Program-made: the position numbers and the translations under genes | Shown: one piece after another, positions 56,430 to 64,000 of the stretch | How the letters are laid out: the number at the start of each line of letters is the position of its first letter | Position numbering within the stretch: the first letter of the stretch is position 1 | NCBI RefSeq assembly: GCF_012844455.2 | Contig: NZ_JABBCQ020000019.1 | Location: 22,286-86,285, forward strand | Reading direction: 5' to 3' | Length of the DNA stretch: 64,000 bases | From: Comamonas suwonensis | GTDB taxonomy: Bacteria > Pseudomonadota > Gammaproteobacteria > Burkholderiales > Burkholderiaceae_C | Notes under the pieces: generated by a model | The model's database searches: none | Told to the model about the DNA's origin: nothing | What the model saw: the letters and a program-made list of their open reading frames with translations, nothing else

Positions 56430-56948
56430 TTATTGTCCCAGTTGCTCGCGGCGGCGCTCCACGTCCTGCGCAAATCGCGCAACAAACATGAGGGCTCTTA
56501 CCTGCTGCACAGCTGCGGCGGGGTCATTCACGTCATCCAGCAAACGGCCGCATTCAGCCAGCATCTGCTTTTTGGCGCTCAGTACTTCGTCATCCAGCGC
56601 ATCAAGCGCTGCCTCAGAAGAAGCGTCGTCCAAAGACTCGCGCCACTCCATCTGCTGCATCAGAAATGCGGTGGGCATGGCGGTGTTGTCTTCAGCCCGC
56701 ACGGGGGCACCCAGCAACTCGCACAAGTATGCCGCGCGCTTGAGCGGGTCCTTCAGGCGTTGATAGGCCTCGTTGATGCGCACAGACCACTGCATGGCCA
56801 CACGCTGCGCGGCAGCACCCTGCGCAGCAAAGCGGTCAGGATGCGCTTCGCGCTGAAGCTCTTTCCAGCGTGCATCAATCTGGCTGCGCTCTTGGGCAAA
56901 CTTGCGCGGCAGACCAAACAATTCAAAGTCGTCAGATTGCAGATTCAT
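56430..56948 (-). CDS. hscB: Fe-S assembly J-protein HscB
   Basis: This 172-residue co-chaperone has an N-terminal J-domain (EAHPDRFAAQG, with the HPD motif) and a C-terminal helical IscU-binding domain. It delivers IscU to HscA and stimulates its ATPase. The ATG lies seven bases after a terminator-like T-run, an unusual junction inside the isc set. Confidence 0.93.
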   Translation of the reverse strand: MNLQSDDFELFGLPRKFAQERSQIDARWKELQREAHPDRFAAQGAAAQRVAMQWSVRINEAYQRLKDPLKRAAYLCELLGAPVRAEDNTAMPTAFLMQQMEWRESLDDASSEAALDALDDEVLSAKKQMLAECGRLLDDVNDPAAAVQQVRALMFVARFAQDVERRREQLGQ

Positions 56949-56954
56949 GGCATT

Positions 56955-56985
56955 AAAAAACCGCCTTCAGCAGGGCTGAGGCGGC
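56955..56985 (-). terminator. Terminator-like hairpin directly upstream of hscB
   Basis: The stem ccgcct/aggcgg (56961-56984) is followed on the minus strand by TTTTTT ending seven bases before the hscB ATG. Together with repeat copy C it would separate iscRSUA from hscBA-fdx transcription. Confidence 0.65.
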
Positions 56986-57017
56986 TTCCTTTACTCAAAC
57001 CAGGGAGCTGACCAAGG

Positions 57018-57098
57018 CCAGAAACACCAAGCAAAAGCCGCCTCACGGCGAAGGTGTCTTCCCCCTCGGGGAGAAGCCGCAAAGCGGCTCAGGGGGAG
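57018..57098 (-). repeat. 3'-end intergenic repeat, copy C
   Basis: It lies next to the iscA stop. The minus strand reads ccccctgagccgctttgcgg, a C-rich block with hairpin, then ggcggcttttgcttggtg. It is the most diverged of the three copies. Confidence 0.72.
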
Positions 57099-57099
57099 T

Positions 57100-57423
57100 T
57101 TAAATTCTAAAACTCTCGCCGCAACCGCAACGATCACGCTCGTTGGGGTTGCCGAACTTAAAGCCTTCATTCAGGCCTTCGCGCACAAAATCAAGCACGG
57201 TGCCGTCGATATAAGCCAGGCTCTTGGGATCCACCAGCACCTTGATGCCGTGGTCTTCAAACACCACGTCATCGGGCAGTATCTCGTCCACATACTCCAG
57301 CTTGTAAGCCAAGCCGGAGCAACCTGTGGTCTTGACGCCCAGACGAACGCCAACACCCTTACCGCGACGCGAGAGGTAGCGATTCACATGACGGGCGGCC
57401 GCCTCGGTCATTGAAATAGCCAT
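57100..57423 (-). CDS. iscA: A-type Fe-S carrier protein IscA
   Basis: This 107-residue protein has the three conserved cysteines of A-type carriers in TTGCSGLAY and RCGCGESF. It accepts clusters or iron from IscU and passes them to targets. It starts only 4 bp after the iscU stop. Its 3' end is followed by repeat copy C. Confidence 0.95.
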   Translation of the reverse strand: MAISMTEAAARHVNRYLSRRGKGVGVRLGVKTTGCSGLAYKLEYVDEILPDDVVFEDHGIKVLVDPKSLAYIDGTVLDFVREGLNEGFKFGNPNERDRCGCGESFRI

Positions 57424-57427
57424 GGCC

Positions 57428-57823
57428 TCAGGCTTCCGTCGTGGTGCGCTTTGCGCGGTAGTCGTTCACCGCAGCCTTGATGGCGTCTTCAGCCAGAATG
57501 GAGCAGTGAACCTTGACGGGCGGCAGAGCCAACTCTTCAGCGATCTGGCTGTTCTTCAAGGCCGCAGCCTCATCCAGCGTCTTGCCCTTGACCCATTCGG
57601 TCACCAGAGAAGACGAAGCAATGGCAGAGCCACAGCCATAGGTCTTGAAACGCGCATCCTCAATCACGCCAGTGGCGGGGTTGACCTTGATCTGCAGTTT
57701 CATAACGTCGCCGCAAGCGGGCGCACCGACCATGCCCGTGCCCACGGAGTCATCGCTCTTGTCGAACGAACCTACGTTGCGGGGGTTTTCATAGTGATCA
57801 ACAACTTTTTCGGAGTAAGCCAT
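57428..57823 (-). CDS. iscU: Fe-S cluster scaffold IscU
   Basis: This 131-residue scaffold has all functional residues: C37 and D39 (GAPACGD), C64 (YGCGS), H106 and C107 (KVHCS), and the HscA recognition loop LPPVK at 100-104. Clusters assemble here with sulfur from IscS. It is 34 bp after iscS and 4 bp before iscA. Confidence 0.97.
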   Translation of the reverse strand: MAYSEKVVDHYENPRNVGSFDKSDDSVGTGMVGAPACGDVMKLQIKVNPATGVIEDARFKTYGCGSAIASSSLVTEWVKGKTLDEAAALKNSQIAEELALPPVKVHCSILAEDAIKAAVNDYRAKRTTTEA

Positions 57824-57857
57824 GGTGTCTACCTCTTGAACTCTTTGTAATCTGTAC

Positions 57858-59078
57858 TTAGTGTGCAGCCCATTGAATAGTGCTGAGGTCGATGCCGTCT
57901 TTGTACATCTCCCACAGAGGGCTCAGCTCGCGCAGCTTCAATACGTTTTCACGAATTGTCTTGATCGCGTAGTCAATTTCTTCTTCAGTCGTAAAGCGAC
58001 CGAAAGTCATGCGCAGCGAGCTGTGAGCCAGCTCGTCGCTACGGCCCAGGGCGCGCAGAACATAGCTGGGCTCCAGACTGGCAGACGTGCAGGCAGAGCC
58101 GGAGGAAACAGCCAGACCCTTGATACCCATGATCAACGACTCGCCTTCAACGTAGTTGAAGCTCATATTCAGGTAGTGGGGGACGCCATTTTCCATGTCG
58201 CCGTTCACAAAGACCTGCTCCAGATCCTTGAGACCGTCGAGCAAGCGCTGACGCAAGCCACGTGCATGCTCCATGTCCTTGGACATGTCTTCCTTGGCGA
58301 TACGGAAGGCTTCGCCCATGCCCACGATCTGATGGGTCGCCAGCGTGCCTGAACGCATACCGCGCTCATGGCCGCCGCCGTGCATTTGCGCTTCGAGGCG
58401 CACGCGGGGCTTGCGGCGAACGTACAGAGCACCAATACCCTTGGGGCCATAAGTCTTGTGCGAAGCCAGGCTCATCAGATCGATGGGCATGCTCTGCATG
58501 TCCAGAACCATCTTGCCGGAGGCCTGAGCGGCATCCACGTGGAAGATGATGCCCTTTTCACGGCACAGAGCGCCGATGGCGTTCAGATCCTGAACCACAC
58601 CGATTTCATTGTTCACAGCCATCACGCTGGCGAGGATGGTGTCAGGGCGAATTGCCGCCTTGAACACTTCCAGATCCAGCAGACCGTTTTCATTGACGTC
58701 CAGATAAGAGACTTCAAAGCCCTGACGCTCCAGCTCACGCATGGTGTCCAGCACAGCCTTGTGCTCGGTCTTCACCGTGATCAGGTGCTTGCCCTTACCC
58801 TGGTAGAAGTGCGCAGCACCCTTGATAGCCAGGTTGTCGGACTCGGTCGCACCGCTGGTCCACACGATTTCACGGGGATCAGCATTGATCAGCTCGGCCA
58901 CTTGCTTACGGGCGTTTTCGATAGCTTCTTCAGCTTCCCAACCCCAGGCGTGACTACGCGATGCAGCATTACCAAAATGCTCACGCAACCAAGGAATCAT
59001 CGCGTCTACGACGCGGGGGTCCATGGGAGTCGTTGCGCCGTAATCGAGATAAATGGGAAAGTGCGGGGTCATGTCCAT
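57858..59078 (-). CDS. iscS: Cysteine desulfurase IscS
   Basis: The protein is 406 residues from the ATG of [18 protein letters not shown]. This PLP enzyme takes sulfur from cysteine for IscU and for tRNA thiolation. The PLP lysine is in [11 protein letters not shown] and the mobile-loop catalytic Cys in [11 protein letters not shown] longer upstream frame is poorly conserved; an internal ATG two codons on is an alternative. It follows iscR by 175 bp. Confidence 0.96.
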   Translation of the reverse strand: MDMTPHFPIYLDYGATTPMDPRVVDAMIPWLREHFGNAASRSHAWGWEAEEAIENARKQVAELINADPREIVWTSGATESDNLAIKGAAHFYQGKGKHLITVKTEHKAVLDTMRELERQGFEVSYLDVNENGLLDLEVFKAAIRPDTILASVMAVNNEIGVVQDLNAIGALCREKGIIFHVDAAQASGKMVLDMQSMPIDLMSLASHKTYGPKGIGALYVRRKPRVRLEAQMHGGGHERGMRSGTLATHQIVGMGEAFRIAKEDMSKDMEHARGLRQRLLDGLKDLEQVFVNGDMENGVPHYLNMSFNYVEGESLIMGIKGLAVSSGSACTSASLEPSYVLRALGRSDELAHSSLRMTFGRFTTEEEIDYAIKTIRENVLKLRELSPLWEMYKDGIDLSTIQWAAH

Positions 59079-59253
59079 GACTGGCTCGTCTTGTTTTTGG
59101 CTGACAAATCGTGAGGAAATCGATGCACTCAAAGGTGCCGTCTGAGCGAGGGAACATGCCGCACAGCCATGCATGCATCCCCGCCCTGACTATCGGAATC
59201 AGGCTTCATGCTGATCGAGTTGCCGCACAAGCCAAGCTTGAGCGGCGCCCGGA

Positions 59254-59790
59254 TCAGGATTTAGCGAAGGCGTTACCCAGCGCAAACACCGAATTCGGTG
59301 CATTCACGCGGATAGGCTTGACCACAGGAGCAGTAGAGATGGCGCGGCGAACCACGGGCTTATCCTCAATCTGGATGCCCTTGGCCAGTTGCTCATCCAC
59401 TAGCTTTTGCAGCGTGACGGAATCAAGGAACTCCACCATGCGCTGATTCAGTGCTGCCCACAGTTCATGGGTCATACAGCGACCTGCTTCGCCTAGACAG
59501 TTTTCTTTACCGCCGCATTGCGTGGCATCAATCGGCTCATCCACCGACACGATGATGTCTGCCACAGTGATGTCTGTGGCCTTGCGAGCAAGGGTGTAGC
59601 CGCCGCCAGGGCCACGAGTGGATTCCACCAGCTCGTGACGACGCAGCTTACCGAACAACTGCTCCAGATAAGACAGCGAAATCTGCTGACGCTGGCTGAT
59701 GGCTGCCAGCGTGACAGGGCCGTTGTTCTGGCGCAGGGCCAGGTCGATCATCGCGGTGACCGCAAAGCGGCCTTTGGTCGTAAGACGCAT
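59254..59790 (-). CDS. iscR: Fe-S regulator IscR (Rrf2 family)
   Basis: This 178-residue protein has an Rrf2 winged helix (KGRFAVTAMIDLAL, RGPGGGYTLARKA). The [2Fe-2S] ligands are C92, C98, C105 and H108 (QCGGKENC, GRCMTHELW). The last spacing is one residue longer than in E. coli IscR (C104, H107). When loaded with a cluster it represses the isc operon. Ribosome-binding site aaggag lies just before the ATG. Confidence 0.95.
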   Translation of the reverse strand: MRLTTKGRFAVTAMIDLALRQNNGPVTLAAISQRQQISLSYLEQLFGKLRRHELVESTRGPGGGYTLARKATDITVADIIVSVDEPIDATQCGGKENCLGEAGRCMTHELWAALNQRMVEFLDSVTLQKLVDEQLAKGIQIEDKPVVRRAISTAPVVKPIRVNAPNSVFALGNAFAKS

Positions 59791-60019
59791 ATGAGCTCCT
59801 TCAGTCAGGATTGTTAGTTACAGAAACGCCCGCCCGGCCACAGCTACCTAGACGAGCACAGTCTCCGCCCTTACTCCGTCCTGCAATTAGGTTCAGAGCC
59901 CTTCTGTGAGGGAAGTTTGTTGTTAAGTATTTGATCGAAGTATATCACATTCCCCATCAATTTTGTCGGGTAACGGCGCACACTCACGTAATAACCCCGA
60001 CAAAACCGAAGGCTCCGTC

Positions 60020-62071
60020 CTACGGAGTTGCCCCAAAGAGCTGCTGTTTGAGCAGTGAGAGCTGATCGCGCACCCGGGCTGCCTGTTCGAACTCCAGATT
60101 CTTGGCGTGCTCAAGCATTTGCTTCTCCAAGCGTTTGATTTCTTTGGCAATATCTTTTTCTGACATATCTTCGACACGCGCCTTCTGCAGGGCCTGATCC
60201 TGCAAACGTTCGGCCTCTTTGCTACTTTTTTCACTGTACACGCCATCAATCAGGTCTTTCACCCTCTTGACAATCTGCTTTGGAACAACTCCATTCACCT
60301 CATTGAAAAGCCTCTGCTTTTCACGGCGCCGCTCCGTCTCGTCGATGGCCTTTTTCATCGATACCGTAATGCGGTCGCCATACAGAATCGCCTTGCCATT
60401 CACGTTACGCGCAGCCCGGCCTATGGTCTGAATCAGGCTGCGCTCGGCACGCAGAAAACCTTCTTTGTCCGCATCGAGAATCGCCACCAGCGATACCTCG
60501 GGAATATCCAGCCCCTCACGCAGCAGGTTGATGCCGACCAGCACATCAAAAGCGCCCAGACGAAGGTCGCGGATGATTTCAACCCGCTCGACCGTATCCA
60601 CATCGGAGTGCAGATAACGGACCTTGACACCGTTGTCAGTCAGATATTCCGTCAATTGCTCGGCCATGCGCTTGGTCAGCGTAGTGATGAGCACGCGCTC
60701 TTCCTTATCCACGCGCAGGCGAATTTCCTGCAGCACATCGTCGACCTGATGGATGGCGGGCCGTACCTCGATGAGCGGATCGAGCAAACCCGTGGGGCGC
60801 ACAACCTGCTCGACCACCTGGCCGGCATGGGTCTTTTCATACTCGGCCGGCGTGGCCGAGACAAACACCACCTGGCGCATGCGCTGCTCGAATTCTTCAA
60901 ACTTGAGCGGCCGGTTGTCCAGTGCCGACGGCAGACGGAAGCCGTACTCCACCAGCGTGGTCTTGCGCGCTCGGTCACCGTTGTACATGGCGTTGAGCTG
61001 ACCAATCATCTGGTGGCTTTCGTCCAGAAACATGATGGCGTCACGCGGCATGTAGTCCGTCAGCGTGCTCGGCGGGTCGCCGGGATTGGATGCGGAGAGA
61101 TGACGGGTGTAGTTCTCGATGCCTTTGCAGTGCCCTACTTCACTGAGCATTTCCAGATCAAAGCGGGTGCGCTGCTCCAGCCGCTGGGCCTCCACCAGCT
61201 TGCCCATACCCACCAGCTGCTTGAGACGCTCGGCCAACTCTTCCTTGATGGTCTCCACCGCCGCCAGCACCTTGTCGCGCGGCGTCACGTAGTGGCTGCT
61301 GGGGTAGACCGTAAAGCGCGGAATGCTCTGACGCACCCTCCCCGTGAGCGGGTCGAACAACTGCAGGCTCTCCACCTCGTCGTCGAACAGCTCAATGCGC
61401 ACGGCAAGCTCTGAATGCTCGGCCGGAAACACGTCAATCGTATCGCCGCGCACGCGGAAGGTACCGCGCGAGAAATCCTGATCGTTGCGCTGGTACTGCA
61501 TGCGAATCAGCTGCGCAATGGCATCGCGCTGATTCAGCGTGTCGCCGGTGCGCAGCGTCATGATCATGCGATGGTAGCTCTCGGGCTCGCCGATACCGTA
61601 AATCGCCGAGACCGTGGCCACAATCACCACATCGCGCCGCTCCATGATGCTTTTGGTGCAGGACAGACGCATCTGCTCAATGTGCTCATTGATGGCGCTG
61701 TCCTTTTCGATGAACAGGTCGCGCTGCGGCACATAGGCTTCGGGCTGGTAGTAGTCGTAGTAGCTGACGAAGTACTCGACAGCATTTTTAGGAAAAAACT
61801 CCCGGAACTCGGAGTAGAGCTGTGCGGCCAGCGTCTTGTTGGGCGCAAAGACAATGGCCGGACGGCCCAGCCGCGCAATCACATTGGCCATGGTGAAGGT
61901 CTTGCCCGAACCCGTCACCCCCAGCAGCGTCTGGTAGGTCTCGCCGTCATTCACGCCCTCCACCAGCTGCTCGATGGCCGTAGGCTGATCGCCCGCCGGC
62001 GGATAAGGCTGGAACAACTCGAACGGAGAGTCCGGGTATTGCACAAAACGGCCTTGTGGCTCAGCAGTCAT
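60020..62071 (-). CDS. uvrB: Excinuclease ABC subunit B
   Basis: The protein is 683 residues from the ATG of MTAEPQGRF; two further in-frame ATGs lie within 12 codons upstream. Walker A is GVTGSGKT with K57, the beta-hairpin region is [15 protein letters not shown], and helicase motifs IV-VI are present ([22 protein letters not shown]). A C-terminal UVR domain binds UvrC ([23 protein letters not shown]). It verifies DNA damage in nucleotide excision repair. Confidence 0.96.
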   Translation of the reverse strand: MTAEPQGRFVQYPDSPFELFQPYPPAGDQPTAIEQLVEGVNDGETYQTLLGVTGSGKTFTMANVIARLGRPAIVFAPNKTLAAQLYSEFREFFPKNAVEYFVSYYDYYQPEAYVPQRDLFIEKDSAINEHIEQMRLSCTKSIMERRDVVIVATVSAIYGIGEPESYHRMIMTLRTGDTLNQRDAIAQLIRMQYQRNDQDFSRGTFRVRGDTIDVFPAEHSELAVRIELFDDEVESLQLFDPLTGRVRQSIPRFTVYPSSHYVTPRDKVLAAVETIKEELAERLKQLVGMGKLVEAQRLEQRTRFDLEMLSEVGHCKGIENYTRHLSASNPGDPPSTLTDYMPRDAIMFLDESHQMIGQLNAMYNGDRARKTTLVEYGFRLPSALDNRPLKFEEFEQRMRQVVFVSATPAEYEKTHAGQVVEQVVRPTGLLDPLIEVRPAIHQVDDVLQEIRLRVDKEERVLITTLTKRMAEQLTEYLTDNGVKVRYLHSDVDTVERVEIIRDLRLGAFDVLVGINLLREGLDIPEVSLVAILDADKEGFLRAERSLIQTIGRAARNVNGKAILYGDRITVSMKKAIDETERRREKQRLFNEVNGVVPKQIVKRVKDLIDGVYSEKSSKEAERLQDQALQKARVEDMSEKDIAKEIKRLEKQMLEHAKNLEFEQAARVRDQLSLLKQQLFGATP

Positions 62072-62099
62072 ATTTTCTTCTTGCATGATGTCATGTCCA

Positions 62100-62128
62100 T
62101 GACGCATAGGGTTAGCGCGGAGTAGAAT
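62100..62128 (+). promoter_or_regulatory. Candidate promoter for the aminotransferase gene
   Basis: TGACGC and TAGAAT are separated by 17 bp, about 135 bp upstream of the start. The -35 match is weak, so this is only a candidate. Confidence 0.3.
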
Positions 62129-62262
62129 GTCAGACCAACCCTCAAGCCTAACCTAGGCTGATGCGTTTTTTCGAGCACCGCGCCCGTCGCACTCGTCAAC
62201 ACGCTCCTGGTAGCAGTAGCTGGGGGTGACCTGACTTATTTCCATCCCTCAAGGATTTTTTC

Positions 62263-63459
62263 ATGTCTCTGTTTACCGCCGTCGAAATGGCCCCCCGCGA
62301 CCCCATCCTGGGTCTGAACGAGCAATTCAACGCTGACACCAACCCCAGCAAAGTGAACCTGGGCGTGGGCGTGTACTTCGACGACAACGGCAAGCTGCCT
62401 CTGCTGGAGTGCGTGCAGGCCGCCGAGAAGGCCATGATGGACAAGCCCAGCGCCCGTGGCTATCTGCCCATCGACGGTATCGCTGCTTACGACAACGGCG
62501 TCAAGGCTCTGGTGTTCGGCGCCGAATCCGATGTGGTCAAGTCCGGTCGCGTGGCGACTGTCCAGGCCATCGGTGGCACCGGCGGCCTGAAGATCGGCGC
62601 TGACTTCCTGAAGAAGCTCAACCCCAGCGCCAAGGTGCTGATCTCCAACCCCAGCTGGGAAAACCACAAGGCCATCTTCACCAACGCTGGTTTTGAAGTC
62701 GGCACCTATGCTTACTACGATGCAGCCACCCGCTCCATCGACTTCGCCGGCATGCTGGCCGACCTGAACGCTGCCGCAGCCGGCACCGTGGTCGTGCTGC
62801 ACGCCTGCTGCCACAACCCCACAGGCTATGACATCACTGCCGCTCAATGGGATGAAGTAATCGCCGTCGTCAAGGCCAAGGGTCTGGTTCCCTTCCTGGA
62901 CATGGCCTACCAAGGCTTCGGCCACGGCATCGCCGAAGACGGCGCCGTGATTGGCAAGTTCGTGGCCGCTGGTTTGGACATTTTTGTGTCCACCTCCTTC
63001 TCCAAGAGCTTCAGCCTGTATGGCGAGCGCGTGGGCGCCCTGTCCGTGGTCGCCGCCGACAAGGACGAAGCGGCTCGCGTGCTGTCGCAACTGAAGATCG
63101 TCATCCGCACCAACTACTCCAACCCCCCCACACACGGTGGCGCTGTGGTCGCGGCAGTTCTGAACAACCCCGAGCTGCACGCTCTGTGGGAAAAGGAACT
63201 GGGCGAGATGCGCGTGCGCATCAAGGCCATGCGCCAAAAGCTGGTGGACGGCCTAAAGGCTGCGGGCGTAACGCAGGACATGTCCTTCATCACCACCCAG
63301 ATCGGCATGTTCTCTTACTCCGGCCTGTCCAAGGAGCAAATGGTACGCCTGCGCTCCGAATTCGGCGTGTACGGCACCGACACCGGCCGCATGTGCGTGG
63401 CTGCGCTGAACAGCAAGAACATCGACTATGTGTGCAAGGCCATTGCCGCTGTGATCTGA
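62263..63459 (+). CDS. Aspartate/aromatic-amino-acid aminotransferase (class I, PLP)
   Basis: This 398-residue fold-type I aminotransferase has FNADTNPSKVNLGVGVY, ARGYLPIDG, the HACCHNPTGYD block with the PLP-ring Asn, and the Schiff-base Lys in FSKSFSLYGERVG. It swaps amino groups between aspartate or aromatic amino acids and 2-oxoglutarate; AspC and TyrB cannot be told apart here. A good aaggat ribosome-binding site precedes the ATG. Codon use is strongly biased to C-ending codons, as in highly expressed genes. Confidence 0.93.
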   Translation: MSLFTAVEMAPRDPILGLNEQFNADTNPSKVNLGVGVYFDDNGKLPLLECVQAAEKAMMDKPSARGYLPIDGIAAYDNGVKALVFGAESDVVKSGRVATVQAIGGTGGLKIGADFLKKLNPSAKVLISNPSWENHKAIFTNAGFEVGTYAYYDAATRSIDFAGMLADLNAAAAGTVVVLHACCHNPTGYDITAAQWDEVIAVVKAKGLVPFLDMAYQGFGHGIAEDGAVIGKFVAAGLDIFVSTSFSKSFSLYGERVGALSVVAADKDEAARVLSQLKIVIRTNYSNPPTHGGAVVAAVLNNPELHALWEKELGEMRVRIKAMRQKLVDGLKAAGVTQDMSFITTQIGMFSYSGLSKEQMVRLRSEFGVYGTDTGRMCVAALNSKNIDYVCKAIAAVI

Positions 63460-64000
63460 AGTCACACCCTGGGGCTGCTTCAGCAGCCTTGAAAAAGAGC
63501 ATTGAGTTTTTATCTGGCTCACAAGCGAGTATTCAACCGATTTTCGGCAGCTTTTGGGTAATATTTGTGGTGATGGACTGGAGCTACTACGCACCTTTCA
63601 CGACGCTATTCCCATGCCAATGGGGCCAGTCTTAATGCTCGCTCAAAGCAAAAAGCCCCGACACCAATCAAAGTGTCGGGGCTTTTTTCTACGTGGGATG
63701 CTAGCTGCCCTCCTTTGCGTCATCGTCAGCATCTCATGACGCTGGCCTTCTATGGCCAACTTGGCGAGCTGAACAAGTTAAATCAAAGCTGCAGGACATC
63801 GATTCCCCTGAGCGCAAGCAGCCATACAGAGAGCGTTCCCGCAAGCACTGGCAGAGCTGCCATTTCAGACAAAGGCTGCGCTGCGCGGCACAAAGACAAA
63901 CAGATGCAAACGGACATGTCTGCTTTGTCTGGGTCGCACCAACATCTGCTTCCAGGGGGTACTCTAGATGCTTGCCTGGCTATGGTCACCCAGACATGGT
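63460..64000. other. 541-bp tail region without a supported gene
   Basis: It contains the aminotransferase's hairpin terminator at 63651-63688 and a small hairpin ggctgc/gcagcc at 63472-63487. A minus-strand frame at 63783-63989 lacks a ribosome-binding site and any family pattern. The next gene may start beyond the window. Confidence 0.45.
63651..63688. terminator. Strong bidirectional terminator
   Basis: The 13- to 14-bp stem aaaagccccgacac/gtgtcggggctttt has an 8-nt loop and is followed by T-runs on both strands. It lies 190 bp beyond the aminotransferase stop. Confidence 0.85.

Noticed and set aside
63783..63989. Minus-strand frame of 68 codons near the window edge
   Set aside because: No ribosome-binding site, odd composition and no family pattern.

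Overview
The window is about 60% GC with short spacers and almost all genes intact. It looks like a chromosomal segment from Comamonas or a close relative in the Comamonadaceae (Betaproteobacteria). The reasons are gene content and order (ctaA-ctaB, smc-zipA-ligA, an isc operon with linked dnaQ), a class D beta-lactamase of the intrinsic environmental type, and two families of intergenic palindromes of a kind I associate with this family. The assignment is by inference from these features, not from a database search.

Layout. 1-1600: end of heme A synthase and heme O synthase (ctaA, ctaB). 1740-3470: a diheme thiosulfate dehydrogenase pair (tsdB-tsdA, minus strand). A complete IS5-family insertion sequence (3601-4771, TTAA target duplication) sits in front of tsdB. 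4817-7332: a QseBC/TctDE-like two-component system. 7515-10304: a periplasmic thiol-redox group, comprising a DsbD-like fusion whose membrane domain is Lgt-like and has no cysteine, DsbG, and a DsrE-like protein. 10380-18576: a patatin-like lipase, then ligA, zipA and smc. 18842-22484: a YnfA-type membrane protein and a large CHASE/PAS/GGDEF/EAL protein.

22900-28600: an accessory-looking region. Three small secreted proteins form a minus-strand operon: a Gly/Ala/Ser/Asn-rich low-complexity protein, a four-cysteine exported protein, and a short protein whose gene carries a run of ten C. A 661-bp AT-rich spacer separates this operon from a NarL-type response regulator and its histidine kinase. 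This is the best candidate in the window for an undescribed system, possibly a regulated surface or extracellular polymer. A TetR regulator follows.

28691-37575: an RND tripartite efflux pump and two overlapping MFS drug transporters. 37677-37953: a MITE-like palindromic element. 38043-43186: a DUF1566-type exported protein, a reductase/thioesterase group (SDR, CurA-like, PaaI-like, SDR) and ogt. 43311-46919: a small unknown protein, an rRNA-methyltransferase-like protein, a nucleoside deaminase and a CynX-like transporter. 47181-50546: a phosphonate/phosphite-type ABC importer (phnD, phnC, double phnE), with a hairpin in its leader and another between phnD and phnC. 50617-52738: an Lrp regulator, an orphan terminator (possible small RNA), an OXA-type beta-lactamase and a small membrane protein.

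53130-63459: tRNA-Val(CAC), dnaQ, the isc operon (iscR-S-U-A-hscB-hscA-fdx) with a terminator-like hairpin just before hscB, then uvrB and an aspartate/aromatic aminotransferase. The last 500 bp hold one terminator and no gene I can support.
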